A DNA stretch of 64,000 bases from Candidatus Opimibacter skivensis (GCA_016721905.1 JADKHH010000001.1:186001-250000), one strand, 5' to 3'; counted from the first letter of the stretch, positions 9,101-18,901 are shown. Numbers and translations are program-made. Notes: generated by a model not told the origin, from the letters alone.

Positions 9101-9568
9101 AAGAAATTCCTACGGTATACCCCCTATGCTTCAGCAACGATCTCCGATATATTTAATGATGAAGAGTTGAAAGGAAGTACTTATTTATATGCCTATACCT
9201 TCAGCACAACGTTGTACCGGAATGATGGAAAATCATTTGTACCGGTATTACTCCCCTATCAGGCCCAGCTAAGTCCTGTCAACGACATCATCATCAGGGA
9301 TTTCAATCAGGATGGAAGAAAGGATATCCTCATGGCAGGGAATTTTTCATATGCCGAAACAGAAACCGGGGAAATAGATGCGGGTAATGGAACCTTGCTG
9401 ATCCAGCAGGCTGACGGGTCCTTTCAGTATTTAGTCAACCGTGATCATGGTTTTTGGGCGCAAAAGGAAGTGAGGGAGTTAGACCTTATCCGGTTAGCCA
9501 ATGGCCAGGAGGCGATTCTCACCGGAAACAACCGGGGTCCGGTTGAATTAACTTACATCAACAATTAA
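6182..9568 (+). CDS. FG-GAP/VCBS-repeat lipoprotein with ASPIC_UnbV domain (copy 1)
   Basis: This 1128-residue protein starts with a lipoprotein signal (lipobox CISC, Cys26). It is built from FG-GAP/VCBS beta-propeller repeats, each with a calcium-loop motif such as DVNGDSLPD, DFDRDGDLD or DIDGDGDAD. The ASPIC_UnbV domain spans about 545-625 (INKGFYSSSEP, HFGLG, WTDGSREI). It is probably anchored to the outer membrane or exposed at the surface as a binding or adhesion protein; no enzymatic motif is seen. It is the first of three tandem, full-length paralogues that align end to end and by eye share well over half their residues. It has its own candidate promoter, and no SusC/SusD pair is adjacent. 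Confidence 0.9.
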   Translation: MKRNRLSLVLINALLLALLVIECISCKNAAVEEEQKPDIPLIESRFTLMSPEETGVSFSNDIKEDFNYNNFVFEYIYNGGGVATGDVNGDSLPDLYFSASMLSNKLYINLGQLKFLDVTDAAGVGLNTGFKTGVTMADVNGDGRLDIYSCRTSKSSDETNADLLYINMGNRLENGIQIPVFEEQSRKLGIIDNKNTNHNCFFDFDRDGDLDLFILNHRIAFSESNSLRLQEAKDGSVARKMLPETPYESNRLYENVNGKFRDMTEKAGLESSAFGLSATPADINQDGWLDLYIANDFIEPDQIFINNRNGTFTDRCDEYLKHMSQSSMGADVADINNDGLPDILVMDMKAEDPFRYKELMNLMQYDRYNLMVQYGYGRQDGRNVLQLNNGNGTFSEIGQYAGVSATDWSWSPLLADFDNDGWKDAYITNGYRKDLTQQDYFTYFRDSIERTGGLSSDAYPDIQQFLKYLPEKKIPNYFYINNHHLGFTNATQASGLDRPSFSNGSAYADLDRDGDLDIIVNNIGEPAFIYRNDIKGKNWIQIDVQQASGNTDGIGTTADVYAGGSHQFAMLMINKGFYSSSEPIMHFGLGASANIDSIILTWTDGSREILKAVKSNQRLVWKKGTGTPYKPAIIAATKPLFTNAGVLPAWKHHENDFVDFKRERLLPYMLSAEGPCLAVGDVNGDKLEDVYAGNGNGFSATIFLQQADQKFIPSTPPSFIVDSVFEDCGSHFEDFDQDGDLDLVVISGGAAFKLNEPIYMTREYINDGKGNFSRAASFPIVRTNAGALLSVDIDGDKDIDLLIGGRSTPGLFPKAPKSYLLRNDQGKFTDVTQQVFPALDGLGMITDIQSADLDGDGMIELIIAGEWMPLTIFSFDGKSFTNKTKAFGLEKSNGWWKSIAIEDIDGDGDADIVAGNLGLNHRLKASLEFPITLISKDFDGNGSTDPIMCFYHDRKLYPYAGRDAIIAQIPALKKKFLRYTPYASATISDIFNDEELKGSTYLYAYTFSTTLYRNDGKSFVPVLLPYQAQLSPVNDIIIRDFNQDGRKDILMAGNFSYAETETGEIDAGNGTLLIQQADGSFQYLVNRDHGFWAQKEVRELDLIRLANGQEAILTGNNRGPVELTYINN

Positions 9569-9768
9569 ATTACGAGGTGTTGCGGCATAACATATTCAGG
9601 TTTTCTACAATTTTGGCACCTCGTAATCCCGGAGCCCGGCCATTTAGTTTGTATCACCAAGCGAATGGGTAGTTGAGGATTAAAGTATAGCTATGAACAT
9701 ATATTTACCATTGGGGAGCGGACCCTCCCGGGTCTATTTAATGGGCTGCTATTGCCATGAACGAGTTG

Positions 9769-9776
9769 TATCTTTG
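9769..9776 (+). promoter_or_regulatory. Bacteroidota -7 box (TATCTTTG)
   Basis: TATCTTTG matches TAnnTTTG exactly and lies 38 bases before the ATG of the second UnbV lipoprotein, in a 246-base spacer after the first copy. The closest upstream TTG (9752) is only 14 bases away, shorter than the usual 17-20, so the -33 element is weak. Confidence 0.5.
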
Positions 9777-9814
9777 GTCGTCCATTCCTGGTTAGGAACA
9801 TAAACGTATTTACT

Positions 9815-12800
9815 ATGAAATTGCCCTTTAAAAAGGTATCCGGTTTCGGCTTCATGTTGCTCCTGCTTCCTTTTGCAGGCTGTAAAAAAGCGGAGTCTCC
9901 TGTATCCGGAAAAGAGGAAAACCTGCCTGCTGTCAATGCAAGGTTCACCCTCCTTTCCCCTGAACAAACCGGAGTTGAATTTATAAATGCATTCACTGAG
10001 AATTTTGATTACAACATATACACCTACGAATATCTCTACAATGGCTGTGGTGTGGCTGTAGGCGATGTCAATGGAGATGGCTTGCCGGACCTGTATTTTG
10101 CTTCTGCCTTTGCCAGAAACAAGTTATATCTCAATCGGGGAAACATGACCTTCGCCGATGTGACAGACATAGCCGGAGTAGCAGCTCCGGACGGGTACAA
10201 GACCGGCGTCACCATGGCCGACGTTAATGGGGATGGATTGCTGGATATCTATAGCTGCAGAACCAGCAAAGATGATGATGGAAAAAAGACGGACCATCTT
10301 TTTATTAATAAAGGAAACCATACAGAGAATGGCATGGAAATTCCTGTCTTTGAAGACCAGGCAAAAAAACTAGGCCTGGACGACAACAGCAATACTAATC
10401 ATGCCTGTTTTTTTGATATGGACCGTGATGGAGATCTGGATGTTTTTCTTTTAAATCACCGGATCGGCTTTGATGACGCCACTAAAATCCGGGTTTATCA
10501 AAAGGAGGATGGTACTACAGATCGTATCACTACACCTGAAACACCATTTGAATCCAACAAATTGTACAGGAATGATAATGGTCGCTTTGTGGAAATCACC
10601 TCCAAGGCGGGTATGGTCAATTCAGCTTTCGGACTTAGTGTAACGGCTGCTGATATCAATCAGGATGGCTGGATGGATTTATATGTAGCAAATGATTACA
10701 TCGAGCCGGACTACGTGTATATCAATAATAAGAATGGAACATTCACCGATAAATATGCGCAGTACCTCCGACATTCAAGTCAGAATAGTATGGGCTCTGA
10801 TGTAGCGGATATCAATAATGATGGTCTCGTGGATATCATGGTCCTCGATATGAAATCAGAAGATCCGATCCGATATAAAGAACTCGCGCATGTGATGCAA
10901 CTAGACAGGTACAATCTATTGGTGCAGTATGGGTATGGCAGACAAAATGGAAGGAATATGCTACAGCTCAATACTGGAAATAATTCCTTCTCAGAAATTG
11001 GCCAGTATGCAGGGATTGCCAGTACAGACTGGAGTTGGTCACCACTGATTGCTGACTTTGATAATGATGGATGGCGGGATATCTACATCACGAATGGCTA
11101 CCGGAAGGATGTGACGAATCTGGACTATATGAATTTCTTTAGGGATTCCATCTATCAAACAGGTGGACTGACACCAGAGAGGTATCCTGATATCAATGAT
11201 TTCCTGAAGTTCATTCCGCAACAGAAACTCAGTAATTATCTATACATCAATACGGCAAAACTATCATTTACGAATGCGGGAAAACAAGCAGGAATGGACC
11301 AACCTTCCTTTTCCAATGGCTCTGCCTATGCTGACCTGGATCTTGATGGTGACCTTGATCTCATCGTCAACAACATAGAAGATCCAGCCTTTATATACCG
11401 TAACGATATCACAGGGGCCAACTGGCTGCAAATAAGTGTGCAACCCGGGAAAGGAAATACGCAGGGCATCGGAACCTCTGTGGATATCTATGCCGGCAAT
11501 ACACATCAATATGGAATGGTAGCAACCAATAAAGGATTTTTATCTTCATCAGAAGCTGTTTTGCATTTTGGCCTTGGCTCGTCTACGAGTGTAGATTCCA
11601 TTATACTCCGGTGGCCCGACGGATCGTATGAAAGCAAAAAGAATATAAAGATCAATCAGCGAATTCTCTGGAAAAAAGGAGAAGGGACGGCGTATCAGGT
11701 GAAGCCAGTAAAGAATCCAGATCCGATTTTTAAGAATATGGCAGGTGCCATCAACTGGCGCCACAAGGAAAACGACTTTAATGATTTTAAAAGGGAGAAG
11801 CTAATGCCCTATATGCTTTCCGCTGAAGGGCCCTGTCTGGCAGTCGGGGATATTAATGGTGATAATTTGGATGACATATTTGCTGGTAACGGCACTGGAT
11901 TTCCTGCCGCCTTGATGACCCAGAATAAAAACGGAACATTCACAGAAAAAATAATTCCAGCATTTGTCAATGACTCCTTGTATGAAGACTGCGGTTCCAT
12001 CCTGGACGATTTTGATGGTGACGGTGATCTTGACCTCCTGGTGATCTCAGGTGGTAATTCATTTAATCCTAATGATCTTGAATACCTCACCCGATATTAT
12101 ATCAATGATGGTAAGGGTTCATTCCAGCGGGCTAATAATTTTCCGATTATCCGAACGAATGCAGGAGCCGTGCTGGCAGTTGACATAGATGGCGACCAGG
12201 ACAAAGATATCATTGTAGGGGGGCGCTGCACCCCAGGTTCATTTCCTAAAGCGCCTAAAGGCTATTGTCTGAAAAATGAGCAAGGCAAATTCCTGGATGT
12301 CACAAAAGACATTTTTCCTGAACTGGATGGACTGGGGATGATCACGGACATTGAATCAGGTGATTTGAACGGTGACGGTAAGCCTGAAATTGTTTTCACC
12401 GGCGATTGGATGCCGATCACTGTATATTCCTATGACGGCAAAAAGATGATTAACAATACGAGCGCAATGGGCCTGGATAAAACGAATGGTTGGTGGAAAT
12501 GTGTTTCTATTGCGGATATCGAAGGTGACGGTGACCTGGATCTCCTTGCAGGCAATATGGGACTTAACCACAGGCTACATACATCTGAAACCTACCCGGT
12601 CACTTTGATCTCAAATGATTTTGATGGTAATGGCTCAACTGATCCGATCATGTGTTATTACGCTGAAGGAAAACTCTATCCATACGCTGGACGGGATGCT
12701 ATCATAGCCCAGATTCCCGTGTTGAAAAAGAAATTTCTCAGGTATAAACCCTATGCCAATGCCACAGTACAGGACATCTTTGCTGCGGATCAACTGGACA

Positions 12801-13213
12801 AAAGCAACTATTTATATACCTATACCTTTCAAACAACGCTGTTTCGAAATGAAGGCAAATCATTCGTTGCCACTACACTCCCCTACCAGGTTCAGCTCAG
12901 CCCGGTATTTGATATCCTTATAAATGATTTTAACAAGGATGGCCTGCAGGATATCCTGATGGCGGGTAATTTCAAGTATTCAGAGCCGGAAACAGGGGAA
13001 ATGGACGGGGGAAATGGCACCTTGCTTTTCCAGCAGCCGGATGGAACATTCGTGTTTCAGTCTAACCTGGATCATGGCTTCTGGGCCCAGGGAGAAGTCA
13101 GGGAATTGAAATTCATCAAACTCGGAACAGGGATGGATGCAGTGTTGACCGGCAATAATAACAGTGCATTGGAGATAAATGCGTTCACCGGCAAAGAGCG
13201 CGTTATACAATAA
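9815..13213 (+). CDS. FG-GAP/VCBS-repeat lipoprotein with ASPIC_UnbV domain (copy 2)
   Basis: This 1132-residue paralogue of the previous gene has a lipoprotein signal (FAGC, Cys23). Propeller repeats carry DVNGDGLPD, DMDRDGDLD and DFDGDGDLD-type calcium loops, and the ASPIC_UnbV domain lies at about 545-625 (TNKGFLSSSEA, HFGLGS). Landmarks are in the same order as in copies 1 and 3, including ADFDNDGW.D.YITNGYRKD, LMPYMLSAEGPCLAVGD and YPYAGRDAIIAQIP. It probably sits at the cell surface. A 132-base spacer separates it from copy 3, and no terminator is obvious between them. What distinguishes the three copies functionally cannot be told from sequence. Confidence 0.9.
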   Translation: MKLPFKKVSGFGFMLLLLPFAGCKKAESPVSGKEENLPAVNARFTLLSPEQTGVEFINAFTENFDYNIYTYEYLYNGCGVAVGDVNGDGLPDLYFASAFARNKLYLNRGNMTFADVTDIAGVAAPDGYKTGVTMADVNGDGLLDIYSCRTSKDDDGKKTDHLFINKGNHTENGMEIPVFEDQAKKLGLDDNSNTNHACFFDMDRDGDLDVFLLNHRIGFDDATKIRVYQKEDGTTDRITTPETPFESNKLYRNDNGRFVEITSKAGMVNSAFGLSVTAADINQDGWMDLYVANDYIEPDYVYINNKNGTFTDKYAQYLRHSSQNSMGSDVADINNDGLVDIMVLDMKSEDPIRYKELAHVMQLDRYNLLVQYGYGRQNGRNMLQLNTGNNSFSEIGQYAGIASTDWSWSPLIADFDNDGWRDIYITNGYRKDVTNLDYMNFFRDSIYQTGGLTPERYPDINDFLKFIPQQKLSNYLYINTAKLSFTNAGKQAGMDQPSFSNGSAYADLDLDGDLDLIVNNIEDPAFIYRNDITGANWLQISVQPGKGNTQGIGTSVDIYAGNTHQYGMVATNKGFLSSSEAVLHFGLGSSTSVDSIILRWPDGSYESKKNIKINQRILWKKGEGTAYQVKPVKNPDPIFKNMAGAINWRHKENDFNDFKREKLMPYMLSAEGPCLAVGDINGDNLDDIFAGNGTGFPAALMTQNKNGTFTEKIIPAFVNDSLYEDCGSILDDFDGDGDLDLLVISGGNSFNPNDLEYLTRYYINDGKGSFQRANNFPIIRTNAGAVLAVDIDGDQDKDIIVGGRCTPGSFPKAPKGYCLKNEQGKFLDVTKDIFPELDGLGMITDIESGDLNGDGKPEIVFTGDWMPITVYSYDGKKMINNTSAMGLDKTNGWWKCVSIADIEGDGDLDLLAGNMGLNHRLHTSETYPVTLISNDFDGNGSTDPIMCYYAEGKLYPYAGRDAIIAQIPVLKKKFLRYKPYANATVQDIFAADQLDKSNYLYTYTFQTTLFRNEGKSFVATTLPYQVQLSPVFDILINDFNKDGLQDILMAGNFKYSEPETGEMDGGNGTLLFQQPDGTFVFQSNLDHGFWAQGEVRELKFIKLGTGMDAVLTGNNNSALEINAFTGKERVIQ

Positions 13214-13345
13214 ATTAATTCCTGATCAGCATTCTGGTGAATTATCGGACTTTGAAGAAAAACATATAGCGTAAAGCAATACGTATGACCATCAATAAAT
13301 ATATTTTTTGCTATCAGGTAATATCTATCCGCCAATCAGCATAGT

Positions 13346-16300
13346 ATGAAAAGAGGTTTTAAAATTTTGTCTGCAGGTGCAGGTATCATCATGATCGTCA
13401 TGGCTTTTATGCATTGTAAAAATGCCGGTGAAGGTGAAGGAGTTGCAATTGAAAAGCCAGAGACAACTAAAGTAAACGCCCGGTTTACACTCATGTCTCC
13501 TGAGCAGACAGGGATTAAGTATTCCAATCTTTTTAAAGAGGATTACAACTATAATATCTTTACCTATGAATATATGTACAATGGGTGTGGTGTTGCTATA
13601 GGTGATGTCAACGGCGATGAATGGCCTGATATATATTTTTCAACTGCCTTTGGCCCAAACCGGCTATTTCTGAATCTGGGTAATTTTCAGTTTGTAGACG
13701 TTTCAAAATCTGCCGGTGTCTTAGCCATGGAAGGGTTTAAGACCGGAGTTACGATGGCCGATATCAACGGCGATGGCCGTCTGGATATCTATAGTTGCAG
13801 GACCAGTAAAACCGACGATGGCCTCAAGACCAATTTCCTGTTTATTAATATGGGGAATAAAACGATAAGTGGAATTCCTGTGCCCTATTTTGAAGAACAG
13901 GCTAAGCAACTTGGACTGGATGATAATAGTGACAGTAACCATGCAAGCTTTTTCGATTTCGACAAGGACGGGGATCTTGACCTGTTCCTGCTCAATCACA
14001 AAATTGGTTTCAAGGATGCCGCAAAGTTGCGGCTCAAGGAGCAAAAGGATGGCACCACGAAGCGGATTACAGCGCCGGAAACTTCATTTGAATCCAATCG
14101 ATTCTACAGGAATGACGGTGGTCAATTTGTGGATATTACAGCAAAGGCAGGCCTCATCAATTCTTCCTTCGGCCTTAGTGCAACACCTGTGGATATCGAT
14201 CGCGACGGCTGGCTCGATATATACGTAGCCAATGATTTTATAGAACCAGACAACATCTTCATCAATAACCGGGATGGCACATTTACGGATCATTTCTTTG
14301 AGTATTTCCGGCATGCATGCCAGAGTAGCATGGGGTCGGATGTTGCTGATATTAACAATGATGGACTTGATGATGTCATCGTCGTCGACATGAAGCCGGA
14401 GGATCATATCCGGTATAAAGAATTAAACAACGTCATGCAGTATGACCGGTATAACATGCTGGTGCAGTATGGATACGGCCGGCAACCTGGCCGGAATATG
14501 TTGCAACTCAATTGCGGCAACAATACCTTTATTGAAATCGGGCAATTTGCTGGTGTTGCAGCAACAGATTGGAGTTGGACACCGCTTATGGCTGACTTTG
14601 ACAACGATGGCTGGAAGGATATCTATATCAGCAACGGTTACCGCAGGGATGTTACGGATATGGATTATACTAACTTCTACAGGGATTCCGTGAGGCGTAC
14701 TGGTGGTATCAACCCTGAGCGTTTCCCAAACATTTATGATGTGCTCAAGCACGTACCAGAAAAGAAAATCAGCAATTATTTATTTATCAATTCACATGAT
14801 CTCTCCTTCATTGATGCCAGTGCACAGGCAGGCATGGATATTCCATCTTTTTCCAATGGAGCAGCTTACGCAGATCTGGACAGAGACGGTGACCTTGATC
14901 TCGTCGTCCATAATATAGATGACCCGGTATTTGTATACCGCAATGATATCACCAATCAAAACTGGCTTCAGATTGTGCCAAAGCCTTCTCAAGGGAATCC
15001 CATTGTCACAGGCACCGCTGTTGAACTTTATGCAGCAGGCAATCATCAGTACCAGACACTGATGTGCAGCAAAGGTTTTTTATCAACCTCAGAGCCCATA
15101 TTACATTTTGGCCTTGCCCAGGCACAGCAGGTAGATTCTATTATTCTCCAATGGCCGGACGGAGGGAGGGAGATCATGCGCAACATCAAAGTCAACCAAA
15201 GACTGATTTGGAAAAAGGGAGATGGAAAGCCCCATGCAAAAACGGCCAAAGCTACTCCATCGCCATTATTTGTTTCAGCTTCAAATAAAGTCAAATGGAC
15301 ACACCGGGAGAATGAATTTGTAGATTTTAAAAGGGAAAAACTGATTCCGTATATGTTGTCCGCTGAAGGGCCTTGTCTGGCTGTAGGGGATCTCAACGGA
15401 GATAAACTTGAAGATATTTTTACAGGCAGCGGGTCAGGATTTCCTGCTGCAATTCTTACACAGAGTGCTAATGGTTTATTTACCGAATTACCTGTTCCGG
15501 CTTTCAACCTTGATGCAGGCTATGAAGATTGTGGCTCAGCCATAGAAGATTTTGATGGAGATGGTGACAATGACCTTATTGTTATTTCAGGAGGCAACGC
15601 TTTTCCTGAGAACGCACTCGAGTATCTGCCAAGACATTACATCAATGATGGTAAAGGAGGTTTTACGCGGGCACAGGATTTTCCGGATGTCCGGATTAAT
15701 GCAGGTAGCGTTTTAGCAGTGGACTATGACAATGATAATGATAAAGATATATTGATTGGTGCCAGATGTGTTCCAGGTGCTTTTCCAACAGCCCCAAAGA
15801 GTTTTCTTCTTAGAAATGATAAAGGAAAATTCACGGATGTCACAAAGGATATTTTTCCTGATCTGGATGGACTCGGCATGATATCAGATATTGAAGCGGC
15901 AGATCTCGATAAAGATGGGAAACTGGAGTTTGTTATCGTTGGAGAATGGATGCCAGTGAGTGTGTTTTCGTTTGATGGCGGAAAGTATGTCAACGTAACA
16001 AAATCCTATGGTTTTGAAAATACGGCTGGATGGTGGAAAACCGTGACCGTGTCTGATATTGATGGTGACGGAGATTTAGATATTATAGCGGGCAATATGG
16101 GTCTCAACCACCGTTTAAAGGCTTCAGAAAATCAACCTTTGACCCTTATAACCAAGGATTTTGATGGCAATGGTTCGCTGGATCCTATCATGTGCTATTA
16201 TGCAGATCAGAAACTGTATCCATATGCTGGCCGTGATGCGATCATATCACAGATCCCAAGGCTCAAGAAGAAATTCCTGCGCTATAAAGTTTATGCCAGT

Positions 16301-16735
16301 GCATCGATTGATGATATATTTACAAAGGACGAACTGGAAGGAAGTACGTATCACTATGCGAGAACTTTTGAAACCAAATTGTTCAGAAATGACAATCAGA
16401 AGTTTGTTCCTGTGCGACTACCTTCTCAGGTGCAGTTCCATCCAACCTTTGATATTCTCGTGCAGGATGTCAATAAGGATGGTCGATTGGATATATTGCT
16501 GGCAGGCAATTTTCTCTATGCGGAAACGGAGACTGCTGAAATGGATGCTGGTAATGGTACATTATTATTGCAGAACGCAGATGGATCTTTCAGTTTCAGC
16601 AACAATAGAGATCATGGCTTCTGGTCGAAAGGAGAAGTCAGGGAATTGAAAATGATCAAAACGGCCGATGGAAAACAGGCGATATTAACTGGCAATAACC
16701 GAGGTCCTATTGAAATGCATACGCTCCTTAAATAA
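13346..16735 (+). CDS. FG-GAP/VCBS-repeat lipoprotein with ASPIC_UnbV domain (copy 3)
   Basis: The third tandem paralogue has 1129 residues, a lipoprotein signal ending at Cys24 (FMHC), propeller repeats with calcium loops (DINGDGRLD, DFDKDGDLD, DIDGDGDLD) and ASPIC_UnbV at about 548-628 (CSKGFLSTSEP, HFGLA). A possible promoter with one extra base in the box (TATTTTTTG, about 13302-13310) lies 35 bases upstream. Its stop is only 8 bases before the threonine-synthase-like gene. It could therefore be transcribed with the D-amino-acid cluster that follows, which would tie the lipoprotein family to uptake or capture of cell-wall material; that link is inference. Confidence 0.9.
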   Translation: MKRGFKILSAGAGIIMIVMAFMHCKNAGEGEGVAIEKPETTKVNARFTLMSPEQTGIKYSNLFKEDYNYNIFTYEYMYNGCGVAIGDVNGDEWPDIYFSTAFGPNRLFLNLGNFQFVDVSKSAGVLAMEGFKTGVTMADINGDGRLDIYSCRTSKTDDGLKTNFLFINMGNKTISGIPVPYFEEQAKQLGLDDNSDSNHASFFDFDKDGDLDLFLLNHKIGFKDAAKLRLKEQKDGTTKRITAPETSFESNRFYRNDGGQFVDITAKAGLINSSFGLSATPVDIDRDGWLDIYVANDFIEPDNIFINNRDGTFTDHFFEYFRHACQSSMGSDVADINNDGLDDVIVVDMKPEDHIRYKELNNVMQYDRYNMLVQYGYGRQPGRNMLQLNCGNNTFIEIGQFAGVAATDWSWTPLMADFDNDGWKDIYISNGYRRDVTDMDYTNFYRDSVRRTGGINPERFPNIYDVLKHVPEKKISNYLFINSHDLSFIDASAQAGMDIPSFSNGAAYADLDRDGDLDLVVHNIDDPVFVYRNDITNQNWLQIVPKPSQGNPIVTGTAVELYAAGNHQYQTLMCSKGFLSTSEPILHFGLAQAQQVDSIILQWPDGGREIMRNIKVNQRLIWKKGDGKPHAKTAKATPSPLFVSASNKVKWTHRENEFVDFKREKLIPYMLSAEGPCLAVGDLNGDKLEDIFTGSGSGFPAAILTQSANGLFTELPVPAFNLDAGYEDCGSAIEDFDGDGDNDLIVISGGNAFPENALEYLPRHYINDGKGGFTRAQDFPDVRINAGSVLAVDYDNDNDKDILIGARCVPGAFPTAPKSFLLRNDKGKFTDVTKDIFPDLDGLGMISDIEAADLDKDGKLEFVIVGEWMPVSVFSFDGGKYVNVTKSYGFENTAGWWKTVTVSDIDGDGDLDIIAGNMGLNHRLKASENQPLTLITKDFDGNGSLDPIMCYYADQKLYPYAGRDAIISQIPRLKKKFLRYKVYASASIDDIFTKDELEGSTYHYARTFETKLFRNDNQKFVPVRLPSQVQFHPTFDILVQDVNKDGRLDILLAGNFLYAETETAEMDAGNGTLLLQNADGSFSFSNNRDHGFWSKGEVRELKMIKTADGKQAILTGNNRGPIEMHTLLK

Positions 16736-16743
16736 GCTAAACC

Positions 16744-17832
16744 ATGAGTGAGACAAACCTGCTGAAAGTAGATCCGTTACTGGATGGTGTGCAGCCCTCC
16801 ACGACCCCTGTTTCCAGGGAGGCTATGGAACTGGCTGAGTTTATCAAGGATCGTTCACATTCCTTAGTAGATCGTATTGAGTCCTATCAGGATATCATCA
16901 GTCTTGAAATTGGAGATACCCCATTGACACGTATGCGTAATGTGGAGCGTGAAACGGGATTGCGACAGTTGTATATAAAATTTGAAGGGGGCAATCCAAG
17001 TGGAACTCAAAAGGACAGGATAGCCTTTGCACAATGCCTGGATGCAATGCGTAGAGGATATGATACGATATCGGTGGCTACGTGTGGCAATTTTGGAGCA
17101 GCAACCGCCCAGGCTGCTTTTCTGGCGGGGTTACATTGTAAAGTATTCATACCGGAGACGTATCATACAGACCGAATATCAGAAATGGCGTCATATGGTG
17201 CCGAGGTGATTCGGTTTCCGGGCAGTTATGAAGACAATGTGTATCACTCCCAGCAGCAGGCCAAGGCAAACCGATGGTATGATGCTAATCCCGGCGGTCA
17301 TAATGCAAGTCTGCAGATCAGTGCCTATGCAGAAATTGCATATGAAATATATGATGTACTCCGGGATGCTCCCAGGTATGTAGCTGTGCCGGTGAGTAAC
17401 GGTACAACACTGGCCGGAATACATCGTGGTTTCGTGACTTTGTTTCGCAGGGGACGCACCAGCAGGGTTCCGATCATGATTGCTGGATCATCGTACCGGA
17501 AAAATCCTATCGTGGAATCATTCAGATTAGGATACACCAGTTGTGTAGATCTTGAAGAAAGCCGGATTACAGAATCCAAAGTCAATGAGCCTTTGATCAA
17601 CTGGCATAGCTTTGATGGTGATGAGGCGTTGTATGCCATCCGGAAAAGCAATGGGCATGCGGCGAATGTAACAGATGAAAAGATGGTCAGATATGCGAAG
17701 AACCTGAGGGAAAAAGAAGGCTTACAGGTATTGCCGGCTTCGACTGCAGGATTGTATGCACTGATGCAGATGCATAAAGCTTCTCCATTGGATTCAGATA
17801 GATATGTCGCTGTGATAACAGGTAGAAAATAA
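16744..17832 (+). CDS. PLP-dependent threonine-synthase-like enzyme
   Basis: This 362-residue fold-type II PLP enzyme has the likely Schiff-base lysine K90 in PSGTQKDR, a phosphate/substrate-binding segment ATCGNFGAATAQAA (about 112-125) and a second glycine/serine loop PVSNGTTLAG (about 217-226). It resembles threonine synthase, but the genome has a separate canonical ThrC next to thrA (53.2-54.5 kb). It sits 10 bases upstream of a DgcN-like gene and upstream of a DgcA-like epimerase. It therefore probably performs a specialised elimination or replacement reaction on an amino acid derived from peptidoglycan or D-amino acids, and not bulk threonine synthesis. The exact reaction is unknown. 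Confidence 0.78.
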   Translation: MSETNLLKVDPLLDGVQPSTTPVSREAMELAEFIKDRSHSLVDRIESYQDIISLEIGDTPLTRMRNVERETGLRQLYIKFEGGNPSGTQKDRIAFAQCLDAMRRGYDTISVATCGNFGAATAQAAFLAGLHCKVFIPETYHTDRISEMASYGAEVIRFPGSYEDNVYHSQQQAKANRWYDANPGGHNASLQISAYAEIAYEIYDVLRDAPRYVAVPVSNGTTLAGIHRGFVTLFRRGRTSRVPIMIAGSSYRKNPIVESFRLGYTSCVDLEESRITESKVNEPLINWHSFDGDEALYAIRKSNGHAANVTDEKMVRYAKNLREKEGLQVLPASTAGLYALMQMHKASPLDSDRYVAVITGRK

Positions 17833-17842
17833 AATTAGGGCA

Positions 17843-18901
17843 ATGAAAGCAATTGTTTATTGTGGTGGTGCTTTTAATACACCAAGTGGAAAGACAGCTC
17901 ATGGGTTGGTCCGATTTACCGAACGCTATGAGGTACTCGCAGTCATCGATCCTGCGTATGCGGGAATGGATGCTCGTAATGTGCTGGACGGAATCCTCAC
18001 CGGAATTCCTATCGTCAATGATCTTCAGGAAGCTATGGTCATCGCTGACAAAAAAGGCGGAGCTGATGTGATGGTGATCGGGCTTGCTCCCGATGGCGGT
18101 CGTTTGCCTGATGATGCGCGTGAAGTTGTAAAAGAAGCGGTTCAACTTGGGCTCGATATTGACAGTGGACTTCATGATTTTCTTTCTGATGATCCCGTGA
18201 TTGCCGCGTTGGCTACTGAAAAGAAAGTGCGGATCCGTGACATCCGCAAACCACCTGAGCGTAAGGATCTTCATTTCTTCAGTGGCAAGATAGAAGAGGT
18301 AGATTGTCTCAAACTTGCTGTATTGGGAACAGATTCGGCAATTGGTAAGCGGACTACAGCATGGATCATCGTACACGGTCTACGGAAGGCCGGTTACAAG
18401 GCTGAAATGATTGGCACTGGACAGACAGCATGGATGCAGGGGGCTAAATATTCTATTATTCTTGACTCGCTGATCAATGACTTTGTATCAGGTGAGATTG
18501 AGCATGCAGTACATGAAGCGTGGAAAAATGAAAAACCAGACGTCATTGTCCTCGAAGGACAGGGCAGTCTGATGAACCCCGCCTATCCGGGAGGATTCGA
18601 ATTGTTGGCGGCAGGTCGGCCGGATTATGTCATTCTTCAACATGCCCCTAAGCGGATAGAATACGATGGATTCCCTGGGTATATACTGCATCCGCTCGAT
18701 CATCAGATCAAGGCCATAGAATTTATTTCAGGACGCAAAGTGATAGCTGTCACCGTCAATCATGAAGGAATGAAACCATCGGAGATACCGGAAGCATGTG
18801 AACAAATAACACATCAGACAGGGCTTCCTGCCTTTGATGTATTGCATGATGGACCAGACGGATTGATGCAAACGATCCAGCGGCTGATCAAGAAGAAGTG
18901 A
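17843..18901 (+). CDS. DUF1611 protein, DgcN-like N-acetyltransferase
   Basis: This 352-residue protein matches the two-part DUF1611 family: an N-terminal Rossmann-like part (IVYCGGAFNTPSGKTAHGL at the start, VIGLAPDGGRLP near 75) and a C-terminal P-loop-like part with LGTDSAIGKRTTAW (about 162-175), then GTGQTAWMQG. Characterised relatives in marine bacteria (DgcN) N-acetylate D-glutamate, and the product is then racemised by DgcA, an enolase-superfamily enzyme. Exactly such an enzyme is encoded 65 bases downstream, which supports the DgcN role. The substrate in this organism is inferred; it could be D-Glu or another D-amino acid. Confidence 0.78.
   Translation: MKAIVYCGGAFNTPSGKTAHGLVRFTERYEVLAVIDPAYAGMDARNVLDGILTGIPIVNDLQEAMVIADKKGGADVMVIGLAPDGGRLPDDAREVVKEAVQLGLDIDSGLHDFLSDDPVIAALATEKKVRIRDIRKPPERKDLHFFSGKIEEVDCLKLAVLGTDSAIGKRTTAWIIVHGLRKAGYKAEMIGTGQTAWMQGAKYSIILDSLINDFVSGEIEHAVHEAWKNEKPDVIVLEGQGSLMNPAYPGGFELLAAGRPDYVILQHAPKRIEYDGFPGYILHPLDHQIKAIEFISGRKVIAVTVNHEGMKPSEIPEACEQITHQTGLPAFDVLHDGPDGLMQTIQRLIKKK

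Noticed and set aside
16744..17832. The main threonine synthase gene of the organism
   Set aside because: A canonical ThrC is encoded next to thrA at 53.2-54.5 kb, and the context here is D-amino-acid metabolism.
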